Below are positions 53,324-60,781 of a stretch of 64,000 nt of DNA, in pieces. Made by a program: the position numbers and the translations under genes. Below the pieces are notes generated by a model. The model saw only the letters and a list, made by a program, of their open reading frames with translations, had not been told where the DNA came from and did not search any database. Positions within the stretch are counted from its first letter, which is position 1. Each line of letters opens with the position of its first letter. The stretch spans positions 1 to 64,000 of the forward strand of contig NZ_LGDD01000328.1 in assembly GCF_001279695.1 (NCBI RefSeq). Direction: 5' to 3'. The stretch comes from Streptomyces sp. WM6378. Its GTDB lineage: Bacteria; Actinomycetota; Actinomycetes; Streptomycetales; Streptomycetaceae.

Positions 53324-53869
53324 ATGTCCAACGTTTCCCCCTCCGGCCCTCCGATGGCCGCGAGCCCGCTCACCCGCGCGGTGCTCGAAATCGACGAGTA
53401 CGCATCCGGTCTGGGCTGGGACAAGCCGGCCCGCCTTTTCGCACTCGTCGACACCGCGAAGCTCCGTGCCCAGGCGCCGGGCCTGGTCTCCACCGCCGAC
53501 GACGCCCAGGTCTCCGGACTGACCCCGATCGAGCAGGAGGAGATCCCGCGGAACAAGCCGCTGGACAAGTTCCTCGGCACCATCGCCTGGCCCGACTCCG
53601 TGGCCGGCTGCGCGCTCACGGTGGAGCGCCTGATGCTCCCGCCGTCCGCCGAGACCTCCGTGCCGGAGGGCCTCGGCGACAAGGAGCTCGCCAAGTGGGT
53701 GGCCACGCACCCGGACCGTCAGGAGGTCCGGATGACGGTGGCGGTGCTGCGCGGAGGCGCCCGCGAGTCCGCCATCCGGCTCCGCGAGAAGGACTCTCCT
53801 ACGGAGGTCCTGACCGGCCCCGACCTGGTGCCGGGCCTCGCCGAGGCGCTGGCCGCGACCTTCGCCTAG
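53324..53869 (+). CDS. PPA1309-family conserved protein
   Basis: A 181-residue soluble protein of an actinobacterial family annotated only as PPA1309-type. It begins SNVSPSGPPMAASPLTRAVL and contains EYASGLGWDKPARLFALVDT and a central EEIPRNKPLDKFLGTIAWPD segment. There is no signal peptide or catalytic motif. ATG 53324 is chosen; an ATG three codons upstream (53315) has a better-placed AGG. It lies between the UPF0182 gene and the PDZ protease gene, an arrangement I remember from other streptomycetes. Function unknown. Confidence 0.8.
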   Translation: MSNVSPSGPPMAASPLTRAVLEIDEYASGLGWDKPARLFALVDTAKLRAQAPGLVSTADDAQVSGLTPIEQEEIPRNKPLDKFLGTIAWPDSVAGCALTVERLMLPPSAETSVPEGLGDKELAKWVATHPDRQEVRMTVAVLRGGARESAIRLREKDSPTEVLTGPDLVPGLAEALAATFA

Positions 53870-53899
53870 CGGCCGGGCCCCTCAGGGGCGCGGCCGGCG

Positions 53900-54988
53900 T
53901 CACTTGGCCGAGCAGCTCGGCAGTCCGGCCGTGTCCCCCGCGCGGATCTTGTCCAGGGACTGCCGGGCGTCGTGGATGGTGTCGACCTTCACCAGCGTGA
54001 GGCCCGAGGGGATGTCGGAGGCGGCGGCCTGGCAGTTGTCCTTGGGCGTCAGGAAGTAGCGGGCGCCCGCCTGGCGCGCGCCGATCAGCTTCATCTCGAT
54101 GCCGCCGATCGGGCCGACCTTGCCGGTGTCGTCGATCGTTCCGGTGCCGGCGACGAACTTTCCGCCGGTCAGATCCTCGGGCGTCAGCTTGTCGACGATG
54201 CCGAGCGAGAACATGAGCCCCGCGCTGGGCCCGCCGACGTCGGCGAGCTTGATGTCGACGGTGAACGGGAAGGCGTGGTCGGTCCCGGCCTGGATGCCGA
54301 CGATGGCACGGTCGCCGTCCGACGCCTTCTCGGTGGCGATGGTGATCTTCTCGCCGCCCTCGGGCGCCTTGCCCGCCTTCTTGGCGGCCGCCGCCTCCTT
54401 GGCGGGGATGATCGTGAAGACCACGTTCTGGCCGGGCTTGTGCTTGGTGACGAGGGTCGCGACGTCGGCCGGCTTGGTGACCGGGGCGCCGTCGACGGCC
54501 TTGATGGCGTCACCGGCGTGCAGCTTGCCCTCGGCCGGGCTGCCCTTGACCACCGAGGAGACGATGACCCAGCTCTTGACCGGGATGGACAGCTCGTTCA
54601 GGGCCGCCACCTTGGCGCTCTCCTGGGACTGGCTGAACTCCTCGGCGTTCTCCTGGTTGGACTGCTCGTCGGTCTTGCCGTCCGGGTAGAGCGTGTCGTG
54701 CGGGACGACCACGCTGTCGTGCGCCAGCCAGCCGTAGACGGCCTCGAAGATGTTCATCCGGTAGTCCGCACCGGTGACCCTGACCGTCGTCATGTTGAGG
54801 TGACCGGTCGTCGGGTAGGTCTTGTGACCGGAGATCTGCAGCACCGGCTCGCCGCCGGAGTCGCCGAGCGTGTTCACGGTGGGCCCGGGAGACATCTCGG
54901 AGTACGGCACTTTGATGAGCACCCCGGCGCAGAGCAGCGCGATCAGCACGAGGGTGGAGGCGAGCATCGTCGCGGTGCGGCGTGGCAT
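53900..54988 (-). CDS. PDZ-domain Lon-type (S16) membrane protease
   Basis: A 362-residue membrane-anchored protease. Residues about 7-28 form one N-terminal signal anchor (MLASTLVLIALLCAGVLI). A PDZ domain (about 130-200, SWVIVSSVVKGSPAEGKLHA) binds peptide tails. The C-terminal S16 domain has the Ser-Lys dyad in GGPSAGLMFSLG and GIEMKLIGARQAGA. It should act outside the membrane. I chose ATG 54988; a longer frame begins at 55192 but overlaps the small gene 55098-55268 and lacks conservation. It converges on the PPA1309 gene and shares direction with that small gene. Confidence 0.87.
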   Translation of the reverse strand: MPRRTATMLASTLVLIALLCAGVLIKVPYSEMSPGPTVNTLGDSGGEPVLQISGHKTYPTTGHLNMTTVRVTGADYRMNIFEAVYGWLAHDSVVVPHDTLYPDGKTDEQSNQENAEEFSQSQESAKVAALNELSIPVKSWVIVSSVVKGSPAEGKLHAGDAIKAVDGAPVTKPADVATLVTKHKPGQNVVFTIIPAKEAAAAKKAGKAPEGGEKITIATEKASDGDRAIVGIQAGTDHAFPFTVDIKLADVGGPSAGLMFSLGIVDKLTPEDLTGGKFVAGTGTIDDTGKVGPIGGIEMKLIGARQAGARYFLTPKDNCQAAASDIPSGLTLVKVDTIHDARQSLDKIRAGDTAGLPSCSAK

Positions 54989-55097
54989 GGAACGACAGTA
55001 CGGGACCGATCTGTGCGCCCACCCCTGGGGCCGGTCCGTACGGGGGCCGTTGGCGATCGCGTACGAAACGAAGGCGCCTCGCGCCGGTCGGGAACGC

Positions 55098-55268
55098 TCA
55101 GACGGCGTCGGTTCCGGAGTGCGATTTCGCCATCGCTTCACGGAACCGGCTGTACCCGGCGAGTTCGGCAACATCGCCGGACGTGCGATCACGGGCTGCC
55201 CAGCTCGCCCATATCGCCGCGCCGACAGCAGCGAAAAGCGGAATCAGCAGCCACAGGAGTGCAGCCAT
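55098..55268 (-). CDS. Small membrane protein, 56 residues
   Basis: A short gene with a good GGGAGGA ribosome site six bases before ATG 55268. It encodes one hydrophobic helix at the start (ALLWLLIPLFAAVGAAIWAS), then a charged segment ARDRTSGDVAELAGYSRFRE and a short tail. Codon use is mixed but mostly GC-ending. It lies 109 bases upstream of the PDZ protease gene on the same strand. I do not recognise a family; a helper or regulator of the adjacent protease is conceivable, from position only. Confidence 0.7.
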   Translation of the reverse strand: MAALLWLLIPLFAAVGAAIWASWAARDRTSGDVAELAGYSRFREAMAKSHSGTDAV

Positions 55269-55299
55269 TCCGTCCTCCCGTCCCCAATGAGCGACCGCA

Positions 55300-55332
55300 A
55301 CTGACAGATCAGCAGATTAGTCATCTGCCAGT
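55300..55332. promoter_or_regulatory. Inverted repeat upstream of the small membrane-protein gene
   Basis: ACTGACAGAT (55300-55309) faces ATCTGCCAGT (55323-55332), matching at 9 of 10 positions across 13 bases. It lies 31 bases upstream of the gene start and may be an operator. Confidence 0.35.
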
Positions 55333-55432
55333 CCAACGCTCACGCCAGGGGTGCGGTTACGCAAATCGGGGCGCAAGGCACCCGACAGGGTTTCAGACGA
55401 GGAGACCGCGTCAGCAGGCGCGCGCGAGCCCC

Positions 55433-55897
55433 TCAGCAGGCCCCTACCCACTCCTCCGTGCCGTCCGAGAACTTCTGGTGCTTCCAGATCGGAACCTCGT
55501 GCTTGAGGTCGTCGATCAGCTTGCGGCAGGCCTCGAAGGCCTCCCCGCGGTGCGGGCAGGAGACCGCGACGACGACCGCGATATCGCCGACGGCCAGATC
55601 GCCCACACGGTGGACGGCGGCCAGCGCGCGGACCGGATAGTCGGCGACGACCTTCTCGGCCACCCGGCGCATCTCCGCCTCGGCGCTGGGGTGGCAGGAA
55701 TACCCGAGCGTGTCGACGTCCGAGCCGCCGTCGTGGTTGCGCACGGTGCCGACGAAGAGCGTGGTGCCGCCCGCCGCGAAGTCGCCCGAAGCCGCGAAGA
55801 CCTCGTCGACGGAGATCGGGGTGTCGCGGATCGCGAGCAGCCGGATCGGGTCCTGCGCCGCCTGCTCACCGGGGTGGTCGGGGTACGTGCGTGCCAT
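55433..55897 (-). CDS. moaE: Molybdopterin synthase catalytic subunit
   Basis: A 154-residue MoaE, the large subunit of molybdopterin synthase, which adds sulfur from MoaD thiocarboxylate to precursor Z. Motifs are GTTLFVGTVRNHDGG, HRVGDLAVGDIAVVVAVSCP and PHRGEAFEACRKLID. The catalytic lysines are in LKHEVPIWKHQKF. A 20-residue N-terminal stretch precedes the usual start. No other molybdenum cofactor gene is nearby except the ThiF-family gene at the right edge, which is too far for an operon. Confidence 0.92.
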   Translation of the reverse strand: MARTYPDHPGEQAAQDPIRLLAIRDTPISVDEVFAASGDFAAGGTTLFVGTVRNHDGGSDVDTLGYSCHPSAEAEMRRVAEKVVADYPVRALAAVHRVGDLAVGDIAVVVAVSCPHRGEAFEACRKLIDDLKHEVPIWKHQKFSDGTEEWVGAC

Positions 55898-55975
55898 GTT
55901 CCCATCGTGCCGTACGGCACCGACATCCCGGAATAGCTCTTTCGACCGGGTGCCGTGCGCCTGGATAGGAGGGTC

Positions 55976-57082
55976 CTACAGCCCCCGGCGCTTGCGGGCC
56001 CTGCGCACCACCGCGGCCGCGCCGAGGAGCGCGACCGTGGCGCCCGCGGCACCCGCGGCGGTGGCGTCCTTGCGGCCGAGCCTGCGGCCGGCGACCGTGT
56101 GCCGGCCGGCGACCTCTTCGAGGAGCTCGGCGAGCACCTCCTCGTTGGTCCAGCGCGGCCGCCAGCCCGCTTCGTGCAGGCGCCCGACGCTCACGACCCA
56201 CGGGTGCATCGTGTACGCGAGATCTCCGGCGGGCGACGGGGTGAGGCCGATCCGGTGCAGCCTGGCGGCCGCGCCCAGGGCGACCGCCGAGGGCAGCTCC
56301 ATGCGGCGGATGCCGCTGAGCTCCTCGACCTCCTCCTGCTCCAGCCACCCGTCGCAGCCGACCGCGAACTCTCCGTCGACCTTCTCCAGGGCCGCGTACT
56401 CCAGCGCGCTGCACAGGTCGTCGACATGGCAGAACTGCCAGGTGGGACGGGATCCGGCGACGACCAGGAGGCGGGGCGACTCGAAGTACCGGGTGAGCGC
56501 GGTGTCGGTGCCGCCCACCAGGACGGCGGGCCTCACCACCGTGACGTTGAGCCCGGGGTGGGCGCGGGGTGCGCGCCGCCCCAGGCGTTCGATCTCCAGG
56601 AGGTCGCCGACGCCGGTCGCCTCGGCGGTGGCCCGCAGCTCGGCGTCCTCGGAGAGCGGGATGTCGTTGTCGGGCAGCGCCCCGTAGACCATCGCCGAGG
56701 TGCACAGGACGACCCGGTGGACGCCGGCCGCGGCCGCGGCGGTCAGCACGGTCTGGGTGCCGCGCACGTTGTAGGCGGTGCGGGCCGCCGAGTCGGTCTC
56801 CAGGTCGAGGTCGAGCGCCAGGTGCACGACGACGTCGGCGCCCCGCAGCTTCTCGGCGATCGCCGGGTCCCGTACGTCCAGGATGTGCCAGGTCGCCTCG
56901 GAGACGTCCCCTCGGCGCTCGTCGATGGCGACGACCTGCTTGACCTCGTCGGACGCGGCGAGCCGCGAGGTCAGCAGGGCGCCGATCCCGGACGCCGCAC
57001 CGGTCACGGCGACGACGGGACCGCGCGATGTTGAGGTTGAGAGGTTTCGCGCTGCGCGAACCTGTGGATCTGGGGAACTCAC
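55976..57082 (-). CDS. NAD-dependent epimerase/dehydratase (extended SDR) family
   Basis: A 368-residue extended SDR. The NAD motif VTGAASGIGALLTSRLAA lies near residues 22-39, the catalytic Ser region is VVLCTSAMVYGALPD (near 130, with Tyr in MVYG), and the downstream Lys is not in the usual YxxxK spacing. The final residues carry a hydrophobic stretch GAAGATVALLGAAAVVRRAR, which may be a membrane anchor. GTG 57082 has GGAG upstream and starts SSPDPQVRAARN. It is read leftward, upstream of moaE by 78 bases, and is divergent from the DUF2342 gene. Substrate unknown. Confidence 0.8.
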   Translation of the reverse strand: MSSPDPQVRAARNLSTSTSRGPVVAVTGAASGIGALLTSRLAASDEVKQVVAIDERRGDVSEATWHILDVRDPAIAEKLRGADVVVHLALDLDLETDSAARTAYNVRGTQTVLTAAAAAGVHRVVLCTSAMVYGALPDNDIPLSEDAELRATAEATGVGDLLEIERLGRRAPRAHPGLNVTVVRPAVLVGGTDTALTRYFESPRLLVVAGSRPTWQFCHVDDLCSALEYAALEKVDGEFAVGCDGWLEQEEVEELSGIRRMELPSAVALGAAARLHRIGLTPSPAGDLAYTMHPWVVSVGRLHEAGWRPRWTNEEVLAELLEEVAGRHTVAGRRLGRKDATAAGAAGATVALLGAAAVVRRARKRRGL

Positions 57083-57271
57083 CGGGCGTCTCCAGCGGTT
57101 GTCTTCAGTACGTACGTTAATGACGCGTACGTACCAGGTGGCGTCCATCCTGCCGCAGGCCGCGAGGCTGCGGAGCACCGAGCCCTTATCCGGTTCGGAT
57201 GTCTACGCTGGTCTTGTTGTGGGGAAGCCGCCGTCGGCAGTAGCCGGCGGCCTGACGAGCCGAGGAAACCC

Positions 57272-58723
57272 GTGAGTGACACCCCATTCGGATTCGGCCT
57301 TCCGCCGGAGGAGCCGGACAACGGCGACGGCAAGAAGAAGGACCCTGCCGGAGGTGGTCAGGGTGCCGGCGGCCAGGGCGGCATCCCCTTCGGCTTCCCG
57401 AGCGCGGGCGGCGGGGACAACCCGTTCGCCGCGATGTTCGGTTCGATGAACCCGAACGATCTGGGCGCCGCCTTCCAGCAGCTGGGCCAGATGCTCAGCT
57501 ACGAGGGCGGTCCCGTGAACTGGGACATGGCCAAGCAGATCGCCCGCCAGACGGTCGCCCAGGGCACTGCGGACGGCACCAAGGACGAGAGCGTGGGCCC
57601 CGCCGAGCGCGCCGCCGTCGAAGAGGCCGTGCGCCTCGCCGACCTGTGGCTGGACGACGCGACGTCGCTGCCCTCGGGCTCCACCACCGCCGTGGCGTGG
57701 AGCCGCGCGGAGTGGGTCGAGGCCACCCAGCCCGCCTGGAAGGAGCTGGTCGACCCGGTCGCCGAGCGCGTCGGCGCGGCCATGGGCGGCGTCCTTCCCG
57801 AGGAGATGCAGGCCATGGCGGGCCCGCTGATCGGCATGATGCGCTCCATGGGCGGCGCCATGTTCGGCCAGCAGATCGGGCAGGCCGTCGGCACGCTCGC
57901 GGGCGAGGTCGTCGGCTCGACCGACATCGGGTTGCCGCTCGGCCCGGCCGGAAAGGCCGCGCTGCTGCCGCTGAACATCGAGGCGTTCGGCAAGGACCTG
58001 GGCGTCCCCAAGGACGAGATCCGGCTCTACCTGGCCCTGCGCGAGGCCGCCCACCAGCGGCTCTTCGCCCATGTGCCGTGGCTGCGCTCGCATCTGTTCG
58101 GCGCGGTCGAGGGCTATGCGCGCGGCATCAAGGTCGACACCGCGAAGCTGGAGGACGCCGTCGGCCAGCTCGACGTGTCGAACCCCGAGCAGTTGCAGGA
58201 GGCCCTTCAGCAGGGCATGTTCCAGCCCGAGGACACCCCCGAGCAGAAGGCCGCTCTGGCCCGTCTGGAGACGGCCCTCGCGCTGGTCGAGGGCTGGGTG
58301 GACGCGGTGGTCCACGCCGCCGCCAAGCCCCGGCTGACCTCGGCCGACGCGCTGCGCGAGATGCTGCGCAGGCGCCGGGCGACCGGCGGCCCCGCCGAGC
58401 AGACCTTCGCCACGCTGATCGGCCTGGAGCTGCGGCCGCGCCGGCTGCGCGACGCCTCGCGCCTGTGGGCCTCGCTCACCGACGCGCGGGGTGTGGACGG
58501 CCGGGACGACCTGTGGGAGCACCCGGACATGCTGCCGACCGCCTCCGACCTGGACGACCCGGACGGCTTCGTGCACCGCGAGCACCTCGACTTCTCGGAG
58601 CTCGACAAGATGCTGGGCGAAGCCGCCGAGCAGAACGGCCCTTCCCTGAAGAAGGACAAGGACGCCGAGACCGACGAGAAGACCGACGGCTCCGACGATG
58701 GCAAGGGCGATTCCGACAAGTGA
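57272..58723 (+). CDS. DUF2342-type zinc-dependent metalloprotease-like protein
   Basis: A 483-residue protein of the actinobacterial zincin-like family (DUF2342), sometimes annotated as coenzyme F420 biosynthesis associated. The first 65 residues are Gly/Pro-rich (PFGFGLPPEEPDNGDGKKK). The central helical domain holds LALREAAHQRLFAHVPWLRS near residues 250-270, the probable metal region, though it lacks a full HExxH. The last 40 residues are highly acidic with Asp/Lys repeats. Its GTG start has a weak site. The Nudix gene overlaps its stop by 4 bases. Activity is uncertain. Confidence 0.78.
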   Translation: MSDTPFGFGLPPEEPDNGDGKKKDPAGGGQGAGGQGGIPFGFPSAGGGDNPFAAMFGSMNPNDLGAAFQQLGQMLSYEGGPVNWDMAKQIARQTVAQGTADGTKDESVGPAERAAVEEAVRLADLWLDDATSLPSGSTTAVAWSRAEWVEATQPAWKELVDPVAERVGAAMGGVLPEEMQAMAGPLIGMMRSMGGAMFGQQIGQAVGTLAGEVVGSTDIGLPLGPAGKAALLPLNIEAFGKDLGVPKDEIRLYLALREAAHQRLFAHVPWLRSHLFGAVEGYARGIKVDTAKLEDAVGQLDVSNPEQLQEALQQGMFQPEDTPEQKAALARLETALALVEGWVDAVVHAAAKPRLTSADALREMLRRRRATGGPAEQTFATLIGLELRPRRLRDASRLWASLTDARGVDGRDDLWEHPDMLPTASDLDDPDGFVHREHLDFSELDKMLGEAAEQNGPSLKKDKDAETDEKTDGSDDGKGDSDK

Positions 58724-59241
58724 GCCTGCATGACGACGCGGTCCTCGTACTGAAGGCGTACGAGGGCCAGCCCGAGCTGCGCCAGGCCTACCTGGACCAT
58801 CTGTCCGCACACCCCGACGGCATGTGGAAGGCCTGCGAGGCGGGCCACCTCACGGCCAGCGCCCTGGTCATCGACCCGGAGCGGGGCCGGGTGCTGCTCA
58901 CGCTGCACAAGAAGCTGAACATGTGGCTCCAGATGGGCGGCCACTGCGAGCCGGGCGACACCACGGTGGCGGCCGCCGCGCTGCGCGAGGCCGAGGAGGA
59001 GTCCGGCGTCGCCGGTCTCACCCTGCTCGCGGGCGGCCCGGTCCGCCTCGACCGGCATCCGATCCCGGCGCCCTGTCACTGGCACCTGGACGTCCAGTAC
59101 GCGGCGCTCGCCCCGGCCGGCGCGGTCGAGGCGATCAGCGACGAGTCCCTGGACCTGCGCTGGTTCGGCTACGACGAGGTGGCCACGGTCGCCGATGCGT
59201 CCGTGGTCAACCTGCTGGAAGCGACCCGCGCGCGGTTGTAG
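58720..59241 (+). CDS. Nudix hydrolase
   Basis: A 173-residue Nudix enzyme that hydrolyses a nucleoside diphosphate linked to another group. The Nudix box is complete: GGHCEPGDTTVAAAALREAE followed by EESGV (near residues 72-96). The GTG start overlaps the stop of the upstream gene (GTGA), so translation is coupled. The HWHLDVQYAALAP segment follows the box. Its substrate cannot be assigned. A hairpin follows the stop. Confidence 0.88.
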   Translation: MSLHDDAVLVLKAYEGQPELRQAYLDHLSAHPDGMWKACEAGHLTASALVIDPERGRVLLTLHKKLNMWLQMGGHCEPGDTTVAAAALREAEEESGVAGLTLLAGGPVRLDRHPIPAPCHWHLDVQYAALAPAGAVEAISDESLDLRWFGYDEVATVADASVVNLLEATRARL

Positions 59242-59274
59242 CCGGAGACAGGCCCGGCTACAACTGGCGTAAAA

Positions 59275-59308
59275 GTAAGGGGCGTTCGCCATGGCGAGCG
59301 CCCCTTAC
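59275..59308. terminator. Bidirectional terminator between the Nudix and AIM24 genes
   Basis: GTAAGGGGCGTTCGCC (59275-59290) pairs with GGCGAGCGCCCCTTAC (59293-59308), 15 of 16 pairs with one G-T wobble, followed by CG. Confidence 0.75.
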
Positions 59309-59318
59309 CGCGAAGCGC

Positions 59319-60074
59319 CTAGCTCCAGGCGTTGCCCTGGTTCTGTGCGTGGACGCCCTGTTGGCCCATGCCGTACTGGGCGCGCATGCCCTGCCCGATC
59401 ACCGCGTTCTGCGGCGGCAGCACCTCGCTCGGCTGGACGAGGGCGAAACCCTGGCCCAGGAAGCTCAGTTCCCAGCCCTCGCCCGTGCTGCCGCGACGGC
59501 GCCAGACGCCCGTGGAGTGCGTCTGCGCCTGCATCTGGACGCGCAGCGACGTCGACCAAGCCACGATCGCGTCCGCGTCCGCGTTGACGTACTTGTCGGG
59601 CGTGACCTGGAGCATCAGCGGCTGGCCCGAGGTCATCAGGACGACCTTGCCGGTGCCGGTGATGTTGAGCTGGTACTTGCCGGTGCCGGAGACCCCGTAC
59701 TGGCTGTCCACGGCGATGACCTCGTAGTGCAGCGAGGAGTCCATCGCGAGGACGTAGCCGCTGTCGACGGTCAGCCCGTCCCGGTCGACGTCCACCACGT
59801 GGACGTGCTGGGCCAGGTTGGCGAGGTAGACCGTGCCCTGGCCCGAGACGCGCATCAGGTCCAGGCCCTCGCCGGTGTGGGCGCGGGCGCGCTGCTGGCC
59901 GTTCGACTGGTACTCGCCGTCGAACTCCATCAGCCCCTGGTAGGCGACCATCGAACCCTTGCGGGCCAGCAGGTCGTCGTGGCCGGTGAGCACGGCCCGC
60001 AGCAGCTGCGGGTTCTGCGCCGTGTACCGCTCCTGGGACTGCTGCTCGGTGTAGCTGAAAAGCGGGCTCTGCAT
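59319..60074 (-). CDS. AIM24-family protein (third of the operon)
   Basis: A 251-residue AIM24/TRAP-like beta-helical protein. Features shared with the two neighbours are LLARKGSMVAYQGLMEF, a central LAMDSSLHYEVIAVDSQYGV, an LTSGQPLMLQVTP-like segment and a final FLGQGFALVQPSE. No catalytic residues are known for the family. The tail is Gln/Gly-rich (YGMGQQGVHAQNQG). It starts 13 bases after the middle paralog. It probably packs with the other two proteins; the role is unknown. Confidence 0.82.
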   Translation of the reverse strand: MQSPLFSYTEQQSQERYTAQNPQLLRAVLTGHDDLLARKGSMVAYQGLMEFDGEYQSNGQQRARAHTGEGLDLMRVSGQGTVYLANLAQHVHVVDVDRDGLTVDSGYVLAMDSSLHYEVIAVDSQYGVSGTGKYQLNITGTGKVVLMTSGQPLMLQVTPDKYVNADADAIVAWSTSLRVQMQAQTHSTGVWRRRGSTGEGWELSFLGQGFALVQPSEVLPPQNAVIGQGMRAQYGMGQQGVHAQNQGNAWS

Positions 60075-60087
60075 GGTGTCTCTCCCC

Positions 60088-60768
60088 CTAGCCCCGGGCC
60101 CGCAGGCGGTCCGTGCTGTCCTCACTCGGCTGTACGACGACGATGCCCTGGCCCGAGAAGGCCATCTGGAACGCCTCCCCGCTGCCCCGGCCGATCAGCG
60201 AGGACGCCTTGAAGCTGCGCTTGCCCTTCACCTTCAGGTTCGGGGACCAGGCGACAAGCGCGTCCGGGTCGACGTACGTCTCGTCCTCGCCGCTCCCGCA
60301 GTCGACGACGACCGGGGTGCCGCGCGAGGTCAGGGCGACCCAGCCGGTGCCGGAGATCTTCACGTTGAACAGGCCCTGGCCCGCGAACTTGGCGAGCCCC
60401 TTGACCCGTTCGACGCCCCACTGGAGGCTCGCGTCGAAGGCGAGCACATTGGTGCCGTTGACGGAGATCGCGTCGTTGTTGAGGTTGACGATCACGACGT
60501 TGGCGCCGTAGTCGGCCAGGTAGAGCAGCCCGTCGCCGGTGCACTTCATGAGGGGCGCGCCCTCGCCGGTGATCCAGTCCCGGGCCATCTGGCGCACGGC
60601 GGGCGGGTTGGGCTCGTACTGGATGAAGCCCTCGTAGGCGACCATCGAGCCGACCCGGGCGAGCAGGTCCTGGCCGGTGGCCATGGCCACCTTGAGCATG
60701 GCGCTGCCGTGGTTCTCCATCCGGGCCGCGACGGGGGTCGGGGCGTAGCCCGCGAGTTGCTGGTTCAT
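60088..60768 (-). CDS. AIM24-family protein (second of the operon)
   Basis: A 226-residue AIM24 paralog beginning NQQLAGYAPTPVAARMENHG. It shows LARVGSMVAYEGFIQYEPNP, LAFDASLQWGVERVKGLAKF and FSGQGIVVVQPSE in the same order as its neighbours. Pairwise resemblance to the third gene is moderate, so the duplication is old. It sits 13 bases from each neighbour in the leftward operon. Confidence 0.82.
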   Translation of the reverse strand: MNQQLAGYAPTPVAARMENHGSAMLKVAMATGQDLLARVGSMVAYEGFIQYEPNPPAVRQMARDWITGEGAPLMKCTGDGLLYLADYGANVVIVNLNNDAISVNGTNVLAFDASLQWGVERVKGLAKFAGQGLFNVKISGTGWVALTSRGTPVVVDCGSGEDETYVDPDALVAWSPNLKVKGKRSFKASSLIGRGSGEAFQMAFSGQGIVVVQPSEDSTDRLRARG

Positions 60769-60781
60769 TGTTCGGGCTCCC

